From Pseudorasbora parva (Eukaryota; Chordata; Actinopteri; Cypriniformes; Gobionidae), in NCBI RefSeq assembly GCF_024679245.1, contig NC_090178.1, positions 18,478,213 to 18,542,212 on the forward strand: a stretch of DNA of 64,000 nucleotides, given 5' to 3'. Below the pieces are notes generated by a model. It searched no databases, was not told where the DNA came from, and was given only the letters and a program-made list of their open reading frames with translations. Shown here piece by piece: positions 35,961 through 50,120 of this stretch. A program made the translations under genes and the position numbers. Position 1 is the stretch's first letter. Each line of letters opens with the position of its first letter.

Positions 35961-36699
35961 CTGTGGTTTCTGTCAGGAGTTAGTAAGCATAGAAACACAT
36001 GGGACAGGTGTAGTGAACTTCATCCGTCTTGTTTACTCTGTCACTTCCGTTCTACACATTACGTCAGAACACAACACTTCTGACTTCCTTTTCAAAATAG
36101 GAGTCCACAATACAATTCACTTACAAAGACACCATATCACAACAGTAAGATGCACAAAAGGCCTAGTTCCAATCATCTGCCTAATGTATAATATTGGTAC
36201 ATTATTATCTCTTTTTGATGAAAGAGTGGCAGTCAGATAGGACACTGTGCCATCAGTGAGTAAAACTATTTCCTTATACCTCACACCCATCTTCTAAACC
36301 ACCAGCATGGGCTATTAAAAGTTGAGGATACTACTGATTTGTCCACACCAGTAAATGTGCTTGGGCATCTGATTGAGGAAAGAACTGACAGCAGAAGGGA
36401 AAATGCCTGTTAATAAAAGAAAGTTATTTTTTTATTATTATAGTTTTTTTTATTGATGGTATACAGTATGTAAAATGCCTGGAGATCAAGCTGTTTAGAT
36501 AGATGACAAAATGAGTGACATGCAAAAGCAGTGGTTTGGAGTCATCAGAAATTTGGCTTTGTACAGTGTACATTTCTAATGGACTCCTGACACCTTTGTT
36601 AGCAAGCACTCAACACATATGATTTTAGACATTCAATGTCCAGATGTCAGAATCGTGCACATTGTTCAGAATACTGCCAACCCCCAGGAGGTTTGTTTG

Positions 36700-37500
36700 G
36701 TTTTTTATAGCAACTGCAACTTTGACTGAAATAACCACTCGTTACAACTAAGGTATGCAGCAAAGCATTTGTAAAGCTACAACACTCACAATCTTGATGC
36801 GGATGGGCTACAACAGCAGTAGACCCCACCAGGTACACCTAACCTACAATTTGCAAAAGCTCAACAAAATTTGACAGTTAAAGACTGAAAAAAAGTTGCC
36901 AGGTCTGATGAGTCTCGATTTTTGTTGAGACATTCAGATGGTATATTCAGAATTTGCCGTAAACAGAATGAGAACATGGATCCATCATGCCTTATTACCA
37001 CTGTGCAGGCTGGTGGCGGTGGTGTAATGGTGTGGGGGACATTTTCTTGGCACACTTTAAGCCCCTTAGTGCCAATTGGGCATTGTTTAAATGCCACGGT
37101 CTACCTGAGCATTGTTTCTGACCATGTCCATCCCTTTATGACCACCATGTACCCATCCTCTGATAGCTATTTCCAGCAGGATAATGCATCATGTGCAAAG
37201 CTTGAATCAATTCAAATTGGTTTCTTGAACATGACAATGACTTCACTGTACTAAAATGGCCCCCACAGTCACCAAATCTTAACCCAATAGAGCACCTTTG
37301 GGATGTGGTGGAACGGGAGTTTCGGCCCTGGATGTGCATTCCCACAAATCTCCATCAACTGCAAGATGCTATCCCATCAATTTGGGCCATCAATTATAAA
37401 GAATGCTTTCAGCACCTTGTTGAATCAATGCCACGTAGAATTAAGGCAGTTCTGAAGTCGAAAGGGGGTCAAACACAGTATTAGTATTGTGTTGTTCCCC
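36700..37500 (+). mobile_element. Tc1-like transposon B family, truncated copy
   Basis: This copy is related to the element at 39603-40811. An open piece at 36922-37254 encodes LRHSDG, PSCLITTVQAGGGGVMVWGT and FQQDNAS (second catalytic Asp). Frameshifts then separate it from WPPQSPNLNPIEHLWDVVE near 37257-37315, where the expected Asp before LNPIEH reads Asn. Neither terminal inverted repeat is present. Dead copy. Confidence 0.8.
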
Positions 37501-37679
37501 CTTTTGCTACAGCTCTGACCCATCAAGGGTCAGGCATATATAAAGTAATACATATATAAATATTGCTTATTGAGGTGAATCTACTTGTATGGGTTAAGTG
37601 GAATCAATGTACAGGGAGACAGAGCAACAGAGAGCGAGAGAGAATAACACAGAGTGGAGCCAAGTGAGTTGGTGACTGA

Positions 37680-38400
37680 CAGCAGTAGTGCTGTGTGAAC
37701 CCAGCATGCAGCTTGTAAAGCTTCGGCCCCCTGCCTTCCCACGTATCGCATCTGCGGCCTGACGCTCTCTGCTTCCTCTTTTAGCCTCTAACTGACCAGT
37801 GCTTTGAAAATGTCTCTCCTTTCTCTCCCCTTTTCTTCTCTCTCTCCTCCCCTGGCTCCTCCCTCACGCTCCGCAGGCCTTTTCTTCCCGCAACTGTCTG
37901 GGGACCCTTTCACTTTTTGTCCCTCCCTGACCTCCCCTGGACCACATTCTGTGTTGTTATACACACCATCTGCTTTGGGAGGGGGGAGCAGCAAGCCTTT
38001 CCGAGCCACGTAAAACGGTCAGTGTGTCGGCCCTCCTCCCACCTCGTCCATAGTGTCACTTTGGATTTCAATGCAAACTACGAGCTCGGCCCTCAGAACG
38101 GCTTAGAGAGGGCGATTAAAGGTGGACTCATCTCAAACTTACACCCCTCAGGCTGCAGTGGTATGTCCCGTTAATTCCCTGATAGAAGTCTCTTTTAAGA
38201 GGCACTCAAGCCGCACTAAGCAGCTGCCTGCGAGTTAGGTCATTTTCCCAGGAGTGGGACAGTGGGCTTTGGCAGGACCTCAAAAAAAAAAACCCGCCAT
38301 CTGTTATTGGACTGAAAAGGTTGGTGACACCTTCTGTGGTACCAACAACCCCTAATTAAGCGAAGGGGAATGCAGGCGCAAGCTGCGAGCCGACTGGCCG
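37680..38400. other. GC-richer non-repetitive block, possible regulatory DNA
   Basis: No coding exon is supported, though short open frames occur. It includes AGCATGCAGCTTGTAAAGC, TTTCAATGCAAACTACGAG and TCCCGTTAATTCCCTGATAG. The texture suggests conserved non-coding DNA. Confidence 0.25.
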
Positions 38401-38579
38401 GCCAGCCTTACACATTGCCCTGGTGACAAGCCAAGACCATTCCTCATCCGTCCCCCTCTCCCCATCTACATCTGTGCACCAGGGTGCACCGAACGGCCGT
38501 GACGGAGACCCTCCGTGAACCTTCTCTAGTGCTGATGCTAGCTGAGCTTTCCACCTATAGGACGACAAACACAGCAACA

Positions 38580-39516
38580 AAGTCACAGAGGTTTAAAAGG
38601 ACAGAAGTTTATGCTGACACCCCAAAAAGACAATTATGAGAGATAAACTGTGATTAAATGGTGAGAGAGGAATCAGATTGCCTTTTCTAAGTAACAGAAG
38701 CAACAAACACCATTACAGCTCCTATAAACATAAAGCCTTCTTAATGTTAAAGGCAACATATGTAAGATTTTTAGATTCAAATATCCAAAAACCACTAGAA
38801 CTCTAGCTGTGTATTCCAAATGTTTCCAACAATGTTTAAATCAGAGAAATCAGCTATTTTAACAACTGTTACAGTCCGTATCCTTGCGTTGTCTGCCAAT
38901 GACGTCATATCTGCACTACCCTTGATTTCTGGGCAAATCAAAGACTATTTTGTCAAGTGGCTAATATTACATAATCAGAGAGATCCATCATACAATATAT
39001 TTTTAAATTAATTGCATGTAATTTAGCAAAAGTCATTTAGTCCTCCTGTTTTCATTAATATTATATTCGAATATCGATTTAGATTAATGCAAAGTACAAC
39101 AAGTCTCTAATAACAGCCAATGAGTGAACGCACAAAGTAACATTATAACACACTGAAAGTGTGAAGAAAACTGCAGCATAAGCATAATAAAAGCTCGAAG
39201 ACCTGTGCATCGCAACTAATGGCTCATACTGCCGTTACATTAATAAAACTTTAATACATTCGCTCATTCATGAACATATTTTCTGCCCGAGTCCACCAGA
39301 TTCATTTCCATCAGCTGTGGAAACTCTTATTCAAACTCCCATGGTTCCACGCTCATTCACAACGACATCAAGCTATGCCTTTGTTTTGAATAAGCAACCT
39401 CTAGTGGCAAAACTAGAGTACTGTGCCTTTAAGATTGGTCTGCATTTTTACCATATTTTAATTTTTATCTACGTATAAAATGTGTATATTAAGTAGATTA
39501 CTAACCTTTTCATGGG

Positions 39517-39518
<2 letters not shown>
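38580..39518. other. Intergenic DNA, no feature recognised
   Basis: AT-rich sequence with no gene and no repeat family that I can name. Confidence 0.4.
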
Positions 39519-39571
<53 letters not shown>

Positions 39572-39572
39572 C

Positions 39573-39602
<30 letters not shown>
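39519..39602. repeat. Compound (TA)n/(TG)n/(CA)n microsatellite
   Basis: TA repeats to 39555, then TG repeats, a short TA block and CA repeats up to the start of the Tc1-like element. Confidence 0.95.
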
Positions 39603-40990
<1,388 letters not shown>

Positions 40991-41265
40991 TAGTAATTGT
41001 TTTATGTATTTAAATATAATTATTAAATCATAAATATAATTACATTTTTGGGGATTCAAACAACAAATTAATTTAAGACTTAAGTCTACATTTCAATGAT
41101 GCTTAAATAAAATAATTTAAATAGTATCTTAACCTTTTATCGGCTGGATATGTCAGAATATCTTCTTATAAAAACTGACAATCTGTAAATAATTTCCAAC
41201 ACCATGATTTACAACATCATCTTGTCATTACAAGTTTTTAAATATATTTTTCAAGTAATATAAAA

Positions 41266-41267
<2 letters not shown>

Positions 41268-41302
<35 letters not shown>
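41268..41302. repeat. Poly(T) tract
   Basis: A run of 35 T in AT-rich DNA. Confidence 0.97.
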
Positions 41303-41309
<7 letters not shown>

Positions 41310-41539
41310 ATGTGAATTATTAATTAATAAATATCTTTTTTTTTGAGTCCTGATGACTTTATGACAAAAATATCCAACGACTTCAAGATCCTTAAATAAT
41401 AGCAGATTTAGTATTACATTCATCTTTTTATGAGCCAGATATATGCTCAAAATATCTTTTAAAACAAGACTGACAAATTTGATTGAATCATGATTTTCAA
41501 GAACATGTAAACAACACCATCATATCATTACAGTTTTTA

Positions 41540-42180
41540 TTGCAACTGTAGTTACAATATAGCTCAGTTTCACCTTTGTGACTAATTAGCGTGATTAAGT
41601 AATTAAGACAAAAGGTCTTAATTAAACACATGCACACTGGGACCTTGAAGGCGTTAGCAGTACAGAGACTGCATTTTGGTGTTCGCTCTTGCTGGTTTAA
41701 TGCTTTAATGGCATCCTTTAAACAAAGAAAACACATTCTTTCAAAGCATTTGCCTAGCAAGCTGCATCTAACCATCTGTGACGCTTAAGATATTTGATAA
41801 CACATTGCAACATTAACAATGCCGAAGCTAAATCACACTGTAACGCATTGGGACTCTTTGCTGGGCCGAAGAACAAATCAGTCCATTTGACAAATGACCA
41901 CTGGCTTTCAAATAGCGCAGAGGAAACAGAGGTGGTACTAAAAACATCCAGCCGAAATGTCAAAGCAAATGATATTGCATGAAGTAAAAGGCCTTAATGA
42001 AAAAGCTGGCGGGGGGAGATGACAGTTTTGGCATGGCGGGTGATATAGGGAGCGCTCTATTGCCTCACACCTGCACTCAGATCAGTGGATTGAGCTGAAA
42101 GTGACTACATTAGAGGGACCGTCACTGTATAGCTGCTCACTCTCAGTCAACTCTTGACTGCACAGTTGAAGTCGGTTCAA
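41540..42180. promoter_or_regulatory. Candidate conserved non-coding block
   Basis: Non-repetitive DNA with GTGACTAATTAGCGTGATTA, GTAATTAAGAC, CTTAATTAAACACATGC and GCAACATTAACAATGCCG. SOX-like ACAAT and homeodomain TAATTA cores are frequent. The regulatory role is inferred. Confidence 0.3.
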
Positions 42181-42499
42181 AATCGCCTGTCTGACCACTT
42201 AACGAAAACCCTTGCAATAAATTTGTTTCGGGAATCACATTATGAAAAACAAATACATCTTGGTGTTTTCAAAAAATAACATGCAGCTGAAGACAACATT
42301 TTGTGTTGAGTCCATAAAGAGTATAAATGAGCAAAATATTTAAAATGTATACAGTATAAAATGATTAAACCAAATATTGAAAAAGATTGTCACATGCTGG
42401 TACAGTCATCATTTTGTGTTCAATGCCAACGAGTTGTTATATAATAGAAAATACATAAACAGAAATACATGTTAATACAGTAAACGAGCAAATCAACTA

Positions 42500-42503
<4 letters not shown>

Positions 42504-42556
<53 letters not shown>
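42504..42556. repeat. (TA)n microsatellite
   Basis: A TA tract of about 53 bp. Confidence 0.97.
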
Positions 42557-42562
<6 letters not shown>

Positions 42563-44830
42563 ATACATTTTGAGTGTATACTGTATAGTTATCCATACCA
42601 AGCATATTATTTATAATTAATCTGAACATAACAATATGTATTTGTATATTTAAATATAGTTTTATATGCATATATTAAAATATAAAAAATAAATGTAAAT
42701 AAAAATGTACCATATATTACTACAAATACTAAAACACCTTGATGACATGCCACTGATGTCATCATGTGTTCAACGCCACAGACATGCACAGTCCACAAGC
42801 TTTCAAGTAGATAAGATAAACTGTGCAGTTTCTCCGCTCTATTAGAAACCGAAGATCCTTAAAGGGATAATAATAAGATGTGATTGGATCAGAGGACTTT
42901 TGGCTGTCCCATAGGGCATCGAGGTCCATTACACGAGACAAGTGACACCTGACAAGCCACTCCTGTTGGGGAGGCCTGACCAATCTTATTGGGTCATTTT
43001 TCAGCACGTCTTCTCTCGGTAGTACAGGCGCAACTGTAGGGGAGCCATACATCCAAGGCTCTGTGTCAGCTAATTGTGTGATAACATAAATTAACTAGAG
43101 ATGAGAAAAAAGGAAACTTTATTTATGAATTTCTTGGATTTCTTTATCCCTCCAGCAAAACATCAAAATTGCTACTTAGCATGAATTATACATTAGTGGA
43201 GGTTGAGAAGAGGGGCCCTCTCTCCCCCGCGGGGGTGGGGGTGGCGAGGCGGCTGCCCGCGCGTGTGCCAGCTCAAAAACCCCCGCAGAGAGGACCCCGC
43301 CCCACCGCAGGAAGTGCAGCGCTCCACTTCCCCCGTCCCTCTGGGCAAAGCGGCGTGTCATTGAGACGCAGACACATGCATCCCAGTTTATCTGCCCGCC
43401 TGTCAATCAAGAGCGTGCAGAGACATATGCGCGCACACACACACACAAACACACACGACGCAAACACAATAAAGTACGTCCACAACAAAAAATGCATATG
43501 ACTATCCACACATGCAATATAAGCACTCTCACACACAATGACCAGAACACATAAGATGAAAGACTATACCTGTGCATAGAAATGGAAAGACAAATCACAA
43601 ATGAGATCTTATACTTCAATCGCTTCTCCTAAACAGCAAAAAGATTCAATGTAGAGCAAACGGGGAATTTCTTCTCAGAACTTTCTCCTGAGAAAAAGTT
43701 ATCTCAAGAGTTTCATAATAGATCTCACAAAACTGTAAGCCAATCTGCTAAAATGCAAAAGTCTGCAGAAGAAAGTTAAATATGAACTTAAATATTTTTC
43801 ACAAAATTCTCCCAAGACCAAAAGACCTGCTGGACTATGCTATGTGTGGGTATTTGTACATGATGTTTAAGTTTGGGTATGCTAAAACGTACAATATAAA
43901 TGTACCTAACAGCATCTAATATGTAAAAGTGTACAATATACTTTAGAAATGTAAATCTTTACAAATTTAATTATGAATATATTTATGTCATTATATATAT
44001 ACATTTAAGCCATAATATTTGTTATGGTATTATTTTAATTAATTGTCGGAATCATAAACACTGGTTTTGTAGTGCAAGTATAGTTGTACCGTTTACTGCA
44101 CATTGTTTTTCTTCTAGGTATTTTCCTCCACTATCAAGCGGCTAAAGAATCATACCTTTCAGACATTCACAGAAAATAGCTTACTTTTGAAAAATAAGGG
44201 TGAATAAATATTTTTAATAATTAATACAATTCAATATTCTACAAACATACAGCACATTCTAAAAGATGTTTACACATAAAATGTTTAAGTTCTAGAATCT
44301 AGATGCTGTCAATGTCCAGTTTTTAAAACACAGAAACACAATTTGTGTTCAAATTGCATGTACAATATTATGTACTAATGATCACTTTACTCCGTCAACA
44401 ATTTGTGTCTAATGTAGAAGAAACATCTAAGGCTCCATTACATCTTTTGAGCTACAAAGGAGCAACCAGTGTCCAATACAATTTGTTTTTATGCAAATCT
44501 GATCAGCTTCTCCAGCACCACCTAATTACAGCGAGAGAAAGCCAAAGAATCGTCAGGTTCAAAGTTCAGAGTCAATCAGCCGCAATCGCATTTAACCTCT
44601 CAATATGCCCCACAAAACAATATTTGGGCCAAAAGCAATGGGCGTCCTTTCATATGGATAATTACCATAAACTGTCACAACACTCTCATATCCAAGACAA
44701 ACTCCCACACTGCACTAAAGAAACGCTCAGTCTGACATATACGAAAACAAGTTTCTCTCTCACACACATTCTCAGTCTAGCACCCTCCTACACCACTCTT
44801 TAAAAGTGAGCATTTATGATTTAACCATTA
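42557..44830. other. Intergenic DNA, no gene supported
   Basis: A GC-rich patch at 43195-43400 lies in AT-rich DNA. Open frames (for example 43169-43501 and 44345-44803) have no recognisable domain or splice structure. Nothing else is identified. Confidence 0.4.
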
Positions 44831-45212
44831 ATGGTGGAGGCGCATTTGTGTTTGTTTTCCATCATTATCTCTATCCTGTGCCACTCAGAACCACAGGATC
44901 AGGTTAGAGAGGCAGAAGTGCTCTCTCTGTCCCACGCCATATCTTTAATTAGCTCGACACTCTCTAGTAAAACACACAGAATCCGCCGGCTCAAAGTAAT
45001 TGGCTCAGAGAGAGAAAGTGAGAAAAAAAAACGGATTTCTTTAATTAATTTATCTGCCCGCGAGAGCAACCCAGAGAGCAGCCGCAGGCCAGTTTACAAG
45101 CCGTCAGGGTGCTCTCGCTCGCTCACACATACACAACACCACCACCTGAGAATATATGGCCTTGTGAGAGAGCAGAGGAAATCTGAGAATACATTAAAAA
45201 GAAGGCACTTAA

Positions 45213-45225
<13 letters not shown>

Positions 45226-45259
<34 letters not shown>
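45226..45259. repeat. (AC)n microsatellite
   Basis: A CA tract of about 34 bp preceded by a CT run. Confidence 0.97.
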
Positions 45260-45260
<1 letters not shown>

Positions 45261-45673
45261 CGCAGTCACGGTATATAGCAGCTTTGATTGGACGTTCATT
45301 TGCAGTGTTCGGTTTCAAAACAGTGCACGCACCTATTGACTGACAGCTTGTTTGAATTTGCTATTCATTCGGGCAGAAATATGGGCATATTTTAAAGAGA
45401 TACATTTTGTTTCTCCCAGTCTAATATTCCTCATTGTTTTGAGCACACAGCGAACACATACATGCACACGCACAGTAACCTAAGCCGTAAAATGCACTGC
45501 AAACACTTGAAGAATATGAATAATACCATAATTATCAGATAATGTTCGAGGGGAGTCGTGTATCACTTTGAAATCACATATTTTCACCCAAGGGGCAAAA
45601 TACATGAACCCTAAAACAACGTATCAAGTGTACAAAATGGCAAACAAACCTTATTAAAATCTCCAGTGCCAGC

Positions 45674-45677
<4 letters not shown>

Positions 45678-45725
<48 letters not shown>
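45678..45725. repeat. (AC)n microsatellite
   Basis: A CA tract of about 48 bp. Confidence 0.97.
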
Positions 45726-45726
<1 letters not shown>

Positions 45727-46189
45727 CAGAGTTGCCAATGTGTGGTGCCACCGCACTGACACAGTAGATCTTCTAACACCCTCTCATTATCCAATCAGAG
45801 CTCTGAGCAGTTCGGTGACAGACAGTGTGTGAAACTGCCACTCTTCAGAAGCCAGAGGAGGATGTCTGCCATCTCTCCGTCTGCAGGGGTGCTGTGATTG
45901 GGCCATTGCTGTGATTGGCAGCATTTATTATCTAACAGGCTTGTGACTGCAACTGAAGGCGGAATTTCTTGGACAGTGATTGACGGGTCAAAGGAAGGAT
46001 GTAGACTGGGGTTTGTTCTGTTATAAATGTTTTTTTTTTTTTTTTTTTGTTATGTCGAATTCTAATGGGTGAAAATGGACACTGACTGTGTGCTGGCATG
46101 CCTTTTTTACCCACAATTCTAGTTATCATGGTAGGACAGTCATTATGGTTCTTCAGATGCAGTGGCAACAACTGTGATCATGGATAATA

Positions 46190-46480
46190 ATTATTGATGA
46201 CATATATACAATACTGGTCAAACAATTGTGGTCAGTAAAAGTGTTTTTTTTTTTTTTTTTTGAAATTCATACATTTAATCCGACATTAAATGGATCTAAT
46301 GTGAAAGTAAAAACTTATATTTGGTTTCCAAACTGTTTTCAACATTGATAATCTTAAGCACCAAAGAGCATATTAGGACGATTTCTGAAGGATCATGTGA
46401 CACTGCAGAAGGTCTAAGTAATGGCTTAAAATTGTATATAATAATATTTGATAATAACCTTGGTGAGCATTAAAAAACAT
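46190..46480 (-). repeat. Dispersed cyprinid-type AT-rich repeat copy, reverse
   Basis: Phrases GTTTTCAACATTGATAA, CGATTTCTGAAGGATCATGTG and GATAATAACCTTGGTGAGC are the complement of the repeat seen at 21065. A T-run lies at 46242-46261. Confidence 0.55.
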
Positions 46481-46630
46481 TAAAGATCAATGAAAAATCC
46501 TACCATCCGATATACTGGACCAGTACAACAATTCTTAAATTAATCAAAACTGAATATAAATACAAAGACTTAATATTCATTTTATATTGATATTAATATA
46601 ATAATAAAAATATTATATATATTATATAAA

Positions 46631-46631
46631 C

Positions 46632-46663
<32 letters not shown>

Positions 46664-46672
46664 AATAATATT

Positions 46673-46762
<90 letters not shown>
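46631..46762. repeat. Interrupted (TA)n microsatellite
   Basis: Two TA tracts (46632-46656 and 46675-46762) are separated by a short AT-rich interruption. Confidence 0.97.
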
Positions 46763-46765
<3 letters not shown>

Positions 46766-47139
46766 TGTGCAATCATTTAATGTTCATTTACCTGTGGTTT
46801 CTGTTAGTTTTCTAGTGTCAATGCTTTATTTCCCTATATTTATATAGAAATATAACTAATTTGTTAAAGTTTCAATAAAAAAAAGGTTATAATGGAAGCT
46901 GGGAGCAATTCAAACACTTCCAAACACTGAGAAGCTTCCAAACATTTCAAATATCTGCCTGTGTTCAGATGTTTAAAACATCCTTACACTATACGAAATA
47001 CAAATAAGTAAAGTGCTTGCATTAATTAATTCAACACAACTACACTTTTATCGTACATGCCCTGAGCATGCACGACATGCACATTCACTTAGTCACATGC
47101 AACTAATTCAGTCACAGACACACACACGTCTGGCCCACT

Positions 47140-47340
47140 AACTTTCTGGGGAATCTCCACAGACTTCATGCCTTTTATACTGTACAAACCGTATATATTT
47201 TATCCCCTTACACTGACCCTACCCCTAAACCTACCAATCACACAAAGCCTTCTGCATTTTTACTTTTTCAATGTGTATGATTTATAAGCTTTGTACACAT
47301 AGGGACCTCAATTTATGTCTCCACAGTGACATGAGTCCCC
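47140..47340 (+). mobile_element. Fragment of a high-copy MITE-like repeat
   Basis: CTTTTATACTGTACAAACCG, ACCCTACCCCTAAACCTACC and TGTATGATTTATAAGC occur in the same order, inverted, at 63030-63310. I recall this phrase order from many cyprinid introns. Ends are not clear. Confidence 0.5.
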
Positions 47341-47689
47341 ATGAGTCTGTGTGCATTCAGGTTGAAGTCCGACTCAGAATAGAAAAACATGTCCACGCAG
47401 TCACACACACATACTCACTCATGCACACAAGGGCGTTTCTTCGGTCTCCATGTTGGCTCAGATTCATGTTGGCTGCGGTTCAGCCTCCATTGTGGCTCTG
47501 TTCCAGAGCCCTCTGTGTCTCAGTTTCAGGGTGCTGGGTTGTTGGCAAAGGCCCACGTGGACACTCTGCTCACAGTGGAGCCCTTTGTGTGAGGTGCCAT
47601 TCCTGTTTTGTTTTCCCATTCCGGTCATAATTAAACCACCTACAGTGCCTCACCGGCTACAAATTGGGCAGCGAACGAGGGAGCACGCA

Positions 47690-48260
47690 AAGATAAATGG
47701 CTCCAGGCATCTAAAACTCTGACAGGACTGATGGCATCCGACTGGGCCCGACCTCGGAAAGGTTAAAGACATGTTCGTTTAGAGAGCAATCAATTACCAT
47801 GCCGGCATAGCCACTCTCACACAGCAAAACGTGGCCAATCTTCAGAAATGCCACTAATTTGTGGACAAATGAATGGAACGACAAAGCTATCAAACTCCTA
47901 CTGCTTCGTAGCGTAGGGCTTAGTGAAATCCAGTTCATTCCTCTCCCTATTTGCTCTTTCTTTTCTTCCGTTCCCCTCTACCTCTCTTAATTCTTTTTCC
48001 TGTATTTGTCCTTGTTGGCTTGGCGGAGCCTCTCAGCTGTTCTGCTGTGTTAGTAATTACCATTTCATTAAGGACGACAGTTTTGAGGGTAGAGGCACCG
48101 TTTCAACTGGGTCTAGTGGGAGATGTGGATGCCAAATTCATTGCATGAAAGGCAATTATCCCTGTACGCCAGCAATTCACCATTTTGTACTTGGCGAGTT
48201 GACGACATTGATCAGAATTAGTGGAAATTGTGCTGAGTACATATCCTGGTATCAATAGTC
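47690..48260. promoter_or_regulatory. Candidate conserved non-coding block
   Basis: It is non-repetitive, with GCAATCAATTACCATGCCGG, GCCACTAATTTGTGGACAAA, GTTAGTAATTACCATTTC and AGGCAATTATCCCTG. Several TAATTA/AATTA homeodomain cores and one CATTTCATTAAGG lie in 550 bp. No transposon ends are visible. It is among the strongest CNE candidates by texture. Confidence 0.35.
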
Positions 48261-48821
48261 ATTCCCTGGACGGTTTAGCAGCTACATGGTAAAAATAGTA
48301 GCAAGCGCAAAGCAGCTAACTTGAGCACAACAGTTATTGTTTCTGTTACAGCAAACACACTGGTGTACAGCACTGGCATATAGACTTGGGCATTTCAGGT
48401 GGTTGGGGGGTGCTTGTGCAACATTTTACAAATATTGTTTTTTTGTTGATTTTTGTTTTGTTAACCAAGGACTACTGACGAATTTCATAATATCATGTCA
48501 TATTATAATTGGAGACATTTTGCATTTCACTAACAGAAAAACAGAGTTTGACAGTACCAGTATTGACCATTTTAAACTTTTTTTTTTGTCAAAAACCACA
48601 CTTGCTAGCATAAATGCTAAGAGCACATGGCACTAATGAAATCATGATTGAAAAACTTTTAAAGGAACTGTATGTAAAAAAAAAAATATTTCAATGAATC
48701 ATAAAATGGCCCTGATATGTCACTACACTGTAAAAAAAATATTTTAAAAAAAGTTCATTGAAATTAAAATTGAGTTAATCAACTTAAATTTGGAAGGCAA
48801 CCAGGTTACTTACTTTTAGTT

Positions 48822-50120
48822 GGGGGGGGGGGGGGGGTCAAAAACTAAGTTGGATGTTTGATGTTTCTGTGTCAAAAATACTCCTTCCGGTTTCTCACAA
48901 GTTTCGGAGAGTTTTTTCCGACTATGGGTCCGCTTGACGTCGATAGAGCGGAATGTCCTTGTATGGCCGTACGGGCTCTTCTCCCGGAAGGGTGCGCGTG
49001 ACTAGAGCGAGAGAGGAAAAACACTGCTCTCAAGGTGCAGATCCACTCGTCCGTGCAACATGTTTGTCGGGCTGCGCTCCACTTTATTCCTATGGGTGAC
49101 ATCAAGCGACTTCAACGCTTCAGCACAGCATTCCGGGAAGGCAGCGCTGCATTTGAACCGATTTGAACACAGAAATGACAGGAAGCGTCACATCACGGTT
49201 CAGTCGCATTGCAAAAGTGGATCTCCACGGTCACTGTTGTCACAGGACTTCACAAAATCAACAGTTACCAAAGAAGTGTGTTTTTGTCGGAACGGTCCCA
49301 GCGATAAAGGTTCACGGTTCTGCTTTGGAAACAGGCGGTAAGTCAAACTGCTTCAAATATCTATGTTGTTGGCTATCGTCGCGTAAGTAAACATCAGTAA
49401 ACAACACGATCGTGTATAACGTTAGTTAATTTATCAATGGAGCATGCGATCTATGGTGTATGTTTAAATACATTTGTTTAGCTGACCAATATAGGTGTCA
49501 GTTTGTTTATTGTAAAACCTCCCAAACATAAACATTCGTTCTCACAAAGAGTGCTTCGTCATTCAAATGCGTTAACGTTACTCCATTGCTGTTCTATGTA
49601 TAACGTTACACTAGTCTGATGTGCAAAACCGTTTTACTTGCTACTGCTAAGGTTTAGTCGCATACAATAGTCCATAAACCGAATCATGTCCTCATAAACT
49701 GCGAGTAAAGACACACAAATGTTGACAGGCCACTAAATACAGTACATACCACAGAGACGGACGTCCTGATGCTGCTGCTTCTCCTGTTCAATTTATTTCA
49801 GCCTCCGGATCTGATTCTGGATCATATATGTATTAGTTGAATATGATTGATAGCTATGGTTTATTTAGGGTAGAGTTTTCTTCTCCATGCTTGAGGACGT
49901 CATTGCTTTGTGCGGGCTCGTCATTCTTTATCTCCGCCCACACGATACGCCTCCAGACGCTCGTTTTTTTTCGGAAAGACTCGGCACAGCCTATATTTCT
50001 TTTATAAATATAATAAAACTAAAGACTTTTCGGAGATATGAAGGATGCAATAATACTCTATAGGTACTCAAGATTGACATGAGATTGACTGAAACTGAGT
50101 GTTTCACCCCCCCCTTTAAA
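48822..50120 (+). mobile_element. G-run-terminated element with exon-like ORF
   Basis: The element starts in a 16-G run followed by TCAAAAACTAAGTTGGATG and ends GAGTGTTTCACCCCCCCC-TTTAAA. A related full end at about 60051 reads TTTCAAAGGGGGGGTGAAAT, so the TIR is TTTAAAGGGGGGGTGAAA-like. An open frame at 49060-49341 (93 codons) ends at GGAAACAGGCG|GTAAGTC, a good splice donor, suggesting the first exon of a transposon gene. Basic residues and Cys are frequent (KEVCFCRNGPSDKGSRF), but I recognise no domain. Two partial copies occur at 30700-31390 and 59540-60051, both inverted. Confidence 0.65.
49060..49341 (+). CDS. Uncharacterised exon-like ORF in the G-run element
   Basis: This 93-codon frame starts at an ATG and runs into a GTAAGTC donor, then stops. 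It contains KAALHLNRFEHRNDRKRH and CFCRNGPSDKGSRFCFGNRR. The part KAALHLNRFE.RNDRK is conserved in the inverted copy near 59640. No function can be assigned. It may be 5' untranslated promoter sequence instead of coding. Confidence 0.25.
   Translation: MFVGLRSTLFLWVTSSDFNASAQHSGKAALHLNRFEHRNDRKRHITVQSHCKSGSPRSLLSQDFTKSTVTKEVCFCRNGPSDKGSRFCFGNRR

Noticed and set aside
36922..37254. Host gene candidate
   Set aside because: It is a fragment of a Tc1-like transposase, repeated at 39.6-40.8 and 58.9-59.5 kb.
43195..43420. CpG-island promoter of an unseen gene
   Set aside because: The patch is GC-rich, but no first exon, splice donor or recognisable coding sequence follows on either strand.
44345..44803. 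152-codon open frame
   Set aside because: No family resemblance, low-complexity C-terminus, and no sign of exon structure.
44831..45343. 170-codon open frame on the + strand
   Set aside because: It runs through a CT/CA microsatellite (THTHTH) and contains no recognisable domain or splice signals.
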